A DNA stretch of 6,028 nt from a bacterium (lineage in GTDB: Bacteria; Spirochaetota; UBA4802; UBA5550). The stretch is from contig JAAENB010000861.1 of assembly GCA_024224995.1 (NCBI GenBank), positions 1 to 6,028 of the forward strand, written 5' to 3'. Each line of letters begins with the position of its first letter. Positions within the stretch are counted from its first letter, which is position 1. Position numbers and translations under genes: made by a program. This document shows positions 1 to 6,028 of this stretch, in pieces. Under the pieces are notes generated by a model. It was not told the origin of the DNA, searched no databases, and saw only the letters and a program-made list of their open reading frames with translations.

Positions 1-600
1 ACAGAACTTCCAATGAGTTGTATTGTAAATGAGATAAAAGAGTCTGATAGCAAGATACTCATCGGGAAACCAATTGGCAACATAGAAGCGTTTGTTATGA
101 ATAATGGTATGCTGGCTCCGGTTGGAATTCCAGGGGAACTCTGTGTTACCGGTTCCGGTGTAGCCAGAGGCTACCTGAACATGCCGGAGCTTACATCTGA
201 GAAGTTTGTCCCCAACCTGTTGAATCCGGATGAGATAATGTACAGGACCGGAGACCTTGCAAGATGGCTGCCCGACGGAAACCTTGAGTTTCTCGGCCGG
301 ATGGATCACCAGATAAAGATCAGGGGATTCCGGATCGAACCGGGGGAGATAGAGAGCCTGCTGGTAGGGTATAGCGAAATAAGCTCGGCGGTTGTTATGG
401 CAAAAGAGGGAACAGGTGGGGACAAGCTGCTGGTCGCGTATATAGTGTCCGGTAATGAGTTGGATATTCCCGGACTAAGGGATTATCTTGGAAAATTACT
501 CCCTGATTATATGGTTCCATCATTCTTTGTCCAAATGGAGGAGTTGCCACTGACCCAAAACGGGAAGGTGGACAGGAAAGCCCTCCCTGAGCCTGATGGA
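1..600 (+). other. Adenylation domain A1, C-terminal part (cores A5 end to A10)
   Basis: This is the end of an AMP-forming amino-acid-activating domain, which makes an aminoacyl-adenylate and loads it on PCP1. The window opens on Thr-Glu, the last two residues of the usual core A5 (YGPTE). Then follow A6 (GELCVTGSGVARGYL, 133-177), A7 (YRTGDLARWLPDG, 241-279, with the ATP-ribose-binding Asp at 253-255), A8 (starting GRMDHQIKIRGFRIEPGE, 295-348) and A10 (NGKVDRKALPEP, 559-594) with the catalytic Lys189 at 565-567. All visible cores look functional. Most of the substrate pocket lies upstream. By ungapped alignment to GrsA, only code positions 330 (Met) and 331 (Ser), plus the invariant Lys517 equivalent, can be read, so the substrate cannot be assigned. 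Confidence 0.95.
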
Positions 601-3600
601 ACATTTGCATCAGGAATTGAATATGTTGCCCCCCGGAATAAGACTGAGGAGACACTGGTTGAAATCTGGCGGGAAGTATTGGGTGTTGAACAACCAGGAA
701 TCCATGATAATTTCTTTGACCTTGGGGGCCATAGCCTGAAGGCGATAAAAATGGTCTCCCTGATAGGAAAGAATCTTGATGTGGATATCTCATTGAAGGA
801 AATATTCTCAAATCCCACAATAGGCTCTATAGTCGACTCAATTGATGTAATGGATGGGAGTGGGTATGAGCAGATAGAACCTTTATCCGAACAAAAGGAA
901 TACTACAAAGTGTCCTCATCCCAATTGCGGACTTTCATCCTTGCGCAAAAGGAGAATATTAATACAGCCTATAACATTTCAGGTTCAATGATCATTGAGG
1001 GGGCGCTGGACAAGGGGCGATTCAGTCAGGTTTTTCAGGATCTGGTAGGGAGGCATGAGAGCTTCAGGACCTCTTTCCACATTGTTGAAGGTGACATTGT
1101 CCAGAAGATCGATCCTGATCTGTTGTTTGATATTGAATATAATGATATCTGTGTCTCTGAGCATTTAGATGAGGATCTTGAGAATACTATACAGGGAATC
1201 ATCAAGGAATTTGACCTGGGGGAGGCCCCGTTGCTTCGAATCCACCTTTATAAGCTCTGTGAAAACAGGCACCTTTTTGTCCATGATATGCACCATATCA
1301 TTTCTGACGGATTCTCATCGGGAATATTGGTCAACGAGTTTATTCATCTTTATAATGGAGGGGAACTTCCACCCTTAAGGCTCCAGTACAAGGATTATTC
1401 CCATTGGGAGAACAACATGTATGAGTCGGGGCAGATGGAAAGACAGAGGGATTACTGGAATGAGATGTTTAAAAACGGTCCTCCTCATCTGTCTATGCCC
1501 CTGGATTTTTCACGACCGGAACAGATCGATTTCAGCGGGGACAGTTTCAAGTTCTCTATTTCTTTGGATAAAACCACCGGGATTGAAAAGATAGTCAGGG
1601 AACAAAATCTGACAAAGAACATATTCCTCTATTCTCTCTATGTTTTGCTGCTAAACAGATACAGCGGGCAGGATAATATTGTGGTCGGCTCAATAACCGC
1701 CAACAGGGACCATGACGATCTTTCCGGCATAATAGGGATGTTTGCCAACTATCTTCCGGTGAGGAACCATATAGATCCCCAGGCTACATTCCGTGGTTTC
1801 CTTGATGGGACAAGACAGAAGATGCTGGATGTCTATGGGAACGGAAATTACCCATTTGAGAAAATAGTCGGGGATATGGATAGGATACTGCCGGTCAACC
1901 GGAATCCCCTGTTTGATACGATGATGGTCTTCCACAACGAAGGTTCTATGAATATTGGAACCAGTGAAATAGATGATATAAGTTTCAAACCGGTTTATTT
2001 TGACAGGGACAAGTCGACCCTGGACTTTAAGCTGGATATTTTCAGTGGTTTGGATGGTTGTCTGGATTGTGCCTTTGAATACAGCACCTCACTTTTCAAA
2101 CCGGAGACAATAAAGGGGATGGCAGACCATTTTAACTGTCTCCTTGATATTGTCCTTGAAACTCCGGACATACTATTGTCGGAAATAGAATTGTTCACAG
2201 AAGGGGAGAAAACCGGGATAGAGGCAAGAAGGGAGGCTAGTCCCGGGACTGGAACGAGGGTAATTGTTTGTGGGACTTTTACAGGTGAACCTGTAGGGGA
2301 GTATATGGAGTTCTGGGGTGCCAGGATGGATACCCCTCTTGATATTGATTTTACCCCTTATAACCAGGTTTTCCAGCAGCTCCATGATGGAAGTAGCGGC
2401 TTGCTAAAAAATGATGGTATAAATCTTCTGCTGGTACGTTTTGAGGATTGGATCAGGGACGATTCGGGCCAAGAAGCCGGTAAGATCGAAAAACTGGAGA
2501 AATTTTATGGCGAGTTCACAGACCTGCTTCAGAATATCACTCCCAATGGAACTTGGTTTATCGGCTTGTTTCCCCCATCGGGCCACCTTGGTTTCAGTCG
2601 TCTAATTATCGACAAGTTGATTGAGCTGACCGGGCGTCTGGAAGAGTTAACCGGTACCCTTGGAGGGATCTATCCCGTTGATTTCAGGGGAATAGGTGAT
2701 CTTTACAACATAGAAAAGGTTTTTGATCCTGTCCAGGACAGGGAGGGGCATATCCCTTTCACCGAGGAATACTTTGCCGCTATGGGGACTGTAATCGTAA
2801 GGGGTATAAGATCCCTGAAAAACGGCTTCAAGGTGATCGCCCTTGATTGTGACAACACCCTGTGGGAGGGTGTATGCGGAGAGGAGGGGGCAACTGGTGT
2901 CAAGGTTGATGAGCCATTTGTCCGCTTGCAGGAATTTCTGGTTAAAAAACATGATGAGGGGATGCTTCTGGTTCTTAACAGCAAGAACAACGAGGATGAT
3001 GTATGGGAGGTTTTCCACAGGAATCCGGGTATGGTCCTAAAGAGGGAGCATATTGTCGCATCCAGGATAAACTGGGACAGAAAGTCTGAAAACCTTGCCT
3101 CCCTTGCTGATGAGTTGAATATTGGAATAGACAGCTTTATTTTTATTGACGACAGCCAGGTAGAGTGCTTTGAGGTTATGTCAAACATGCCGGAGGTGCT
3201 GGCCATCCTTCTTCCGGAGGACACTTCTGAAAGACCTAAATACATGGCCCATGTATGGGCCTTTGACAACCTCAAACCATTAACGGTGGAGGACAGGAAA
3301 AGATCGGAGATGTACCTTGCCGAGAAAAGGAGAAAGGAGGTTGTCGCATCAAGTGGAACCCTTGATGATTTTATTGGTACCCTGGAATTGAAGGTGAGTA
3401 TGAACCTGGCTGTTGGGAATGATGTTCCCCGGATATCCCAGCTAACCCAGAGGACAAACCAGTTCAACCTGAGCACCAGGCGGCGAAGTGAGTCCGAGAT
3501 ATCTGGTCTGATTGGAGCCGAGGGTATAAATGTCTGGACAATAGGGGTTTGTGATAAATTCGGTGACTATGGGCTTACTGGTGTAGTCATCGCGGAAAAG

Positions 3601-6028
3601 GGTGATGATGAGCTGGTTTTGGATTCTTTTTTACTTAGTTGCAGAGTTCTTGGCCGGAATGTGGAGAATCTGGTTCTGGCTGGACTGAAGGAATACTGTG
3701 CCTCCTCCGGGATAAAGATTATAAGGGCTGATTTCCGGAAAACCAAAAAGAATAATCCGGTTAGAATATTCTTTGATAAAGGGGATTGGGAGGTCATTTC
3801 CCCATCAGATGAGGAGAGATGCTATAGGATAGATGTGGATCTGGTTAAGGATGATTATGGTCATATTGATTTCTACTATGGATCACATTATCCGGTAATC
3901 GAAACCTCCAGTAACCATCAGGCTTCCAGTAAGGGAAAAGGTGAAAAGGTAGTAGGGAAACCTGATATTCCGGAGAACCGGATACAGAACAACTGGAATG
4001 TGGAACTGGTTAATGAAAATAACCTTGTCCACAGAAACGAGTTGCTTCCACTAAGATTTTCAACAGGGGAGAGCATAAAGAGGCTGCCTGAAAAGAAAAC
4101 CAGGTCGGTTTCAATCGAATATGTTGCACCCCGGAATGAGACGGAGGAGAAACTGGCCAGGATCTGGCAGGAGGTTCTGGGAATAGAGGGAATTGGGATT
4201 AAGGACAATTTTTTTGATTTAGGTGGTCACAGCCTGAAGGCGACAAGGGTGGTCTCCCGGATTAGTAAGGTTTTTGAGGTAGAAGCAGGTTTACAGGATA
4301 TATTTTCAAATCCTACTATTGAGTCCCTCTCTGAAGTAATAGGAGGTTTATCTAAAGTAGGATTCATACAGATTGAAGTAGTACGGTCACAGGAATCATA
4401 TCCTGTATCAAATGCCCAGAGACGGCTCTGGGTCCTGGATCAACTGGATGATGTAAATGCTGCCTATAGTATTCCCTCGGCATATTATCTTGAGGGTGAA
4501 CTGAATACCGATGCTTTCCGGAAAGCCTATTCCTTTATGCTGGATAGACATGAATCCCTCAGGACAGTTTTTGTTTCGGAAAATGGAGAACCTCGGCAGA
4601 ATATTTTGAAAAATCCAGATTTAAAAATTGATATTCATGATTTAAGAAACGATCCTGAAAGTCTTGAAAAAGCTGGAGAGATTGTGGAAAAGGATTCTTT
4701 AACACCTTTTGATTTGGAAAAAGGACCTTTGATCCGATTTTCAATATTAAAACTTGGAGACGAGAAAAATCTGCTCATTTTTAATATTCATCATATCATT
4801 TCCGACGGCTGGTCCATGGGGATTTTTACCGGAGAATTTCTTGCTGCATATAACAGTTTCAGAAAGAATCAAACTCCGGCTCTGAAACCACTTCGGATCC
4901 ACTATAAGGACTACTCAACATGGCAGAATAATATGCTTGAAAGTCCAGAGATGGATAACCAAAGGAAATACTGGTTAAATAAACTTGGAGGTGAAATTCC
5001 TGTAATGGATCTACCATGTGATTTTGTGAGACCTGTTCAGCAGACTTTTAATGGAAACTCTCATAAATTTTCCTTATCAAGTAAGATAAACTTCCAGTTG
5101 AACAATCTTTGCATAGAGAATCAGGTATCCTTTTTCATGTTGCTCCAGGCATTGATAAAAATCCTTTTCCATCGTTATACAGGCCAGGAGGATATTATTC
5201 TGGGTTCACCAATTGCCGGCCGTGTGCATGAGGATCTTGAGAACCAGATTGGTCTGTACCTAAACACACTGGCTTTAAGGGATACAATTGAAAGTAATTC
5301 TACTTTCATGGAGATTCTGGATTCGGTTAGGAAAACTTGTACCGAAGCCTTTGACAACCAGGATTACCCCTTTGACCGCCTGGTCGATGATCTGGATCTT
5401 AGAAGGGACCTCTCCCATTCCCCCCTGTTTGATTTTATGGTAGTGCTTCAGAATAACGAGAGTAATAAATCTGAATTTGAGGGCTTGAAAGTTTCCCCAT
5501 ATATCCGGGATAAGCGAACCAGCAAGTTTGATATGATCATTGATTTTATAGAGAGTGAAAAAGGATTGTTCTGCGATATAGAATATAATACCGATATCTA
5601 TTCGGAAGACCGGATAACCAGAATGTCCGAGCACTTTAAGACTCTTGTCTCTTCTGTGCTTGAGAATCCTGGAGCAATAATCCAGGATCTACAGATTATC
5701 CCGAAAGATGAGAGAACTCTGCTTCTTGATGTTTTTAATGACACCAAAATTGATTTTCCTGTTGATATGACAATTGCCCGGTTCTTTGAGGAACAGGTGG
5801 ATAAAACTCCCGACAATATAGCCCTTGTTTTCGGGGATGTGGAACTGACCTACAGGGAGCTGAACGAGAGAGCCAATATTGTAGCTCATTACCTGAAGGA
5901 TAACCATGATATTAAAACTGAGGATATGGTCGGGGGATTGCTGGATAGATCCGAAAAGATAATGATCGCCCTTCTGGGAGTCATGAAGTCGGGAGGCGCC
6001 GATGTCCCGATTGCTCCTGATTACCCGA
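1..6028 (+). CDS. Non-ribosomal peptide synthetase with embedded FkbH-like glyceryl-loading module (partial at both ends)
   Basis: Frame 1 reads through the whole window without a stop, giving 2009 residues of a cytosolic assembly-line enzyme. Neither the start nor the stop codon is present. Domain order by motif is A1 (C-terminal part), PCP1, C1, FkbH-like N-terminal domain, HAD domain, GNAT-like domain, linker, PCP2, C2, A2 (start only). Both PCPs keep the LGGHS phosphopantetheine site (Ser245, Ser1411) and both C domains keep HHIISDG. No epimerisation, methylation, ketosynthase or thioesterase domain is seen. The middle module has no adenylation cores. Known: NRPS modules join carrier-bound acyl units, and FkbH proteins load glyceryl from 1,3-bisphosphoglycerate. 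Inferred: the product contains an internal glycerate unit joined by an ester. Motif style and moderate GC suggest Bacteroidota. The product itself cannot be identified from this fragment. Confidence 0.96.
619..843 (+). other. Peptidyl carrier domain PCP1 (thiolation domain)
   Basis: This is a 75-residue carrier domain whose Ser245 (733-735), in FFDLGGHSLKA, is the predicted 4'-phosphopantetheine attachment site. It should carry the aminoacyl or peptidyl group activated by A1 and present it as donor to C1. It begins with the common PCP entry motif YVAPRN and ends with the helix around FSNPTI. It matches PCP2 without gaps at 48 of 75 residues (64%, counted by hand), so the two carriers are close paralogues. 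The phosphopantetheinyl transferase that would activate it is not in the window. Confidence 0.96.
619..843 (+). repeat. Intragenic homologous repeat, copy 1 (carrier domain; copy 2 at 4117-4341)
   Basis: The two 225-base carrier-domain segments align without gaps and share short identical DNA runs, for example gaatatgttgc at the start and agcctgaaggcga after the active-site serine codon. Protein identity is 48 of 75. This is a diverged direct repeat arising from module duplication and could serve as a site for homologous exchange between modules. It is not a mobile element. Confidence 0.7.
901..2220 (+). other. Condensation domain C1 (acceptor is the FkbH-loaded PCP2)
   Basis: This domain of about 440 residues has the normal length for an NRPS condensation domain. 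Visible cores are C1 (SSSQLRTFIL, from 913), C2 (RHESFRTSF), C3 with HHIISDG at 1291-1311 (catalytic second His432), C4 (YKDYSHW), C5 (IGMFANYLPVRN, 1732-1767) and C7 (around VNRNPLFD). The catalytic motif is intact, so it is probably active. No epimerisation domain precedes it, so an L-configured donor from PCP1 is expected. Because the module holds FkbH in place of an A domain, the predicted acceptor nucleophile is a hydroxyl of glyceryl, which would make an ester. Cores C1 and C5 depart from the usual SxAQxRLW and IGMFVNTL forms seen in C2, so this domain belongs to a different lineage from C2. Confidence 0.93.
2260..2820 (+). other. FkbH-like N-terminal domain
   Basis: Just after C1, where adenylation core A1 would be expected, the sequence instead shows motifs I recall from FkbH-like/HAD-IIIC proteins fused to synthetases: GTFTGEPV followed by an FW pair, PYNQVFQQL (2356-2382) and LLLVRFEDW (2425-2451). 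The domain is about 187 residues and leads directly into the HAD domain. Its role is less well defined than that of the HAD domain; it probably supports substrate or carrier handling. The family match is from memory of consensus motifs rather than a search, but the full N-HAD-GNAT order supports it. Confidence 0.82.
2821..3240 (+). other. FkbH-like HAD-IIIC phosphatase / glyceryl transferase domain
   Basis: The HAD signature is complete. Motif I is LDCDNTLWEGVCGE (from 2842), with nucleophile Asp949 and acid/base Asp951. Motif II is LNSKNNEDDV (Ser994). Lys1028, in WDRKSENL, is a candidate for the HAD motif III lysine. Motif IV is FIDDSQVEC (from 3142), with Mg-binding Asp1050 and Asp1051. 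Family knowledge: FkbH proteins such as OzmB and BryA bind 1,3-bisphosphoglycerate, dephosphorylate it and transfer glyceryl to a carrier thiol. Here the natural target is PCP2 on the same chain. Cys959, in the VCGE motif, is a candidate for transient acyl attachment, but this is not proven by sequence. All expected catalytic residues are present, so the domain is likely active. Lactyl or another related C3 unit is the main alternative product. Confidence 0.92.
3241..3840 (+). other. FkbH-like C-terminal GNAT-like domain
   Basis: This stretch of about 200 residues contains the typical FkbH tail. A charged linker (to about 3340) leads into QRTNQFNLSTRR (3448-3483), then FGDYGLTGVV (from 3559), SCRVLGRNVENL (3637-3672) and a closing KKNNPVRIFF block. 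These are the most conserved features of the C-terminal GNAT-like fold in FkbH proteins, thought to help transfer the acyl group to the carrier thiol. The domain appears complete and in frame with the HAD domain. It is followed by a linker and PCP2, which makes loading in cis plausible. It should not be read as a free-standing acetyltransferase. Confidence 0.88.
3841..4116 (+). other. Interdomain linker between FkbH block and PCP2
   Basis: These 92 residues match no standard NRPS domain. The first half (to about 3975) is polar and Ser/Lys/Gly-rich, as expected of a flexible tether. The second half holds an ordered-looking block: NNWNVELVNENNL, then HRNELLPLRF and a closing KRLP (3991-4089). 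I have an impression that similar blocks precede the carrier in other FkbH-NRPS fusions, but I could not check this. It may position PCP2 against the GNAT-like domain. Function unknown. Confidence 0.6.
4117..4341 (+). other. Peptidyl carrier domain PCP2 (predicted glyceryl carrier)
   Basis: This second carrier domain has phosphopantetheine site Ser1411 (4231-4233) in FFDLGGHSLKA. It starts with the same EYVAPRN entry as PCP1 and ends at FSNPTIESL. It follows the FkbH block with no adenylation domain in between, so it is the expected acceptor of the glyceryl group in cis. It then serves as acceptor for C1 and as donor for C2. Sequence alone does not show any specialisation for glyceryl against aminoacyl groups, and it resembles PCP1 at 64% of residues. 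Confidence 0.95.
4396..5736 (+). other. Condensation domain C2
   Basis: This complete condensation domain of about 447 residues has canonical cores: SNAQRRLWVLDQL (4408-4446), RHESLRTVF, HHIISDGWS (4789-4815; HHxxxDG at residues 1597-1603), YKDYSTW, GSPIAGR and IGLYLNTLALR (5248-5280). Its donor is predicted to be the chain ending in glyceryl on PCP2, and its acceptor the amino acid loaded by A2. Glycerate derived from 1,3-bisphosphoglycerate is D-configured, so this C domain might have to tolerate a D-type donor. The subtype cannot be settled by eye. The stretch 4561-5160 is unusually AT-rich (about 36% GC, hand-counted). Confidence 0.95.
5737..6028 (+). other. Adenylation domain A2, N-terminal start (truncated by window end)
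   Basis: The linker NDTKIDFP leads into an A domain with TIARFFEEQVDKTPDNIALV, core A1 (LTYRELNERA, 5845-5874) and core A2 (LLGVMKSGGADVPIAPDYP, 5971-6027). The window stops before core A3 and the substrate pocket, so specificity cannot be read. Core A2 differs from the usual AGGAYVPIDP at two positions: Asp replaces Tyr and Ala replaces Asp. The rest looks normal, so this is probably a functional domain continuing beyond the window. Confidence 0.93.

Noticed and set aside
395..820. Minus-strand open frame opposite A1-PCP1 (141 codons), and a second overlapping one at 507-818
   Set aside because: Both are shadows of the conserved A10 and PCP1 coding frame, and two different antisense frames over the same DNA argue against either being real.
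1169..1378. Small plus-strand open frame in another frame within C1
   Set aside because: It overlaps the catalytic HHxxxDG region of C1 read in frame 1 and its product has no recognisable features.
3241..3261. Overlapping inverted repeats (tacatg-gcc-catgta and ggcccat-gt-atgggcc)
   Set aside because: The palindromes are real but short, lie within the coding sequence of the FkbH linker, and have no T-run or gene boundary nearby. Coincidence of codon choice is the simplest reading.
2703..3476. Long minus-strand open frame (257 codons) opposite the FkbH block
   Set aside because: It lies wholly antisense to clearly conserved HAD and GNAT-like coding sequence, gives a Ser-rich product with no recognisable motif, and is expected by chance opposite a gene with this codon use.
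2821..3840. FkbH region as a separate gene with its own start
   Set aside because: The frame runs without interruption from C1 through FkbH into PCP2, there is no stop or intergenic gap, and the linkers are in frame on both sides.
2260..3840. FkbH as part of a methoxymalonyl-ACP extender pathway
   Set aside because: That route needs dehydrogenase, methyltransferase and discrete ACP partners and is used by ketosynthase modules. None is visible here, and the domain is flanked by C and PCP domains.
5175..5907. Several overlapping minus-strand open frames of 60-119 codons opposite C2 and A2
   Set aside because: They overlap one another in different frames, have no recognisable motifs, and the opposite strand carries conserved NRPS cores.

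Overview
The whole window lies inside one very large plus-strand gene. Frame 1 is open from base 1 to the last base with no stop codon (2009 complete codons plus one base), and both ends of the gene fall outside. It encodes part of a multimodular non-ribosomal peptide synthetase (NRPS). There is no intergenic DNA, so no promoter, ribosome binding site, terminator or RNA gene is expected or seen.

Layout, left to right: the C-terminal part of an adenylation domain (A1, entered at core A5); carrier domain PCP1; condensation domain C1; a complete three-part FkbH-like block (N-terminal domain, HAD phosphatase domain, GNAT-like C-terminal domain) where an adenylation domain would normally sit; an unusual linker; PCP2; condensation domain C2; and the first ~90 residues of a second adenylation domain (A2), cut by the window end. 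The order is A1-PCP1 / C1-FkbH-PCP2 / C2-A2.

FkbH-family proteins take the glyceryl group from 1,3-bisphosphoglycerate, remove the phosphate and load glyceryl onto a carrier-protein thiol. The central module is therefore predicted to use glycerate from glycolysis instead of an ATP-activated amino acid. C1 would join the chain on PCP1 to a hydroxyl of glyceryl-PCP2, giving an ester, and C2 would pass the product to the residue selected by A2. The likely product is a peptide with an internal glycerate unit, a depsipeptide. The domain architecture is read directly from the sequence; the chemistry is inferred from the family.

The host is probably a member of the Bacteroidota. This rests on motif style (for example IGLYLNTLALR in C2) and moderate GC content, and is only a moderate-confidence guess. 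Part of C2 is clearly more AT-rich than the rest, and the two carrier domains are much more alike than the two condensation domains, both consistent with assembly by module shuffling.
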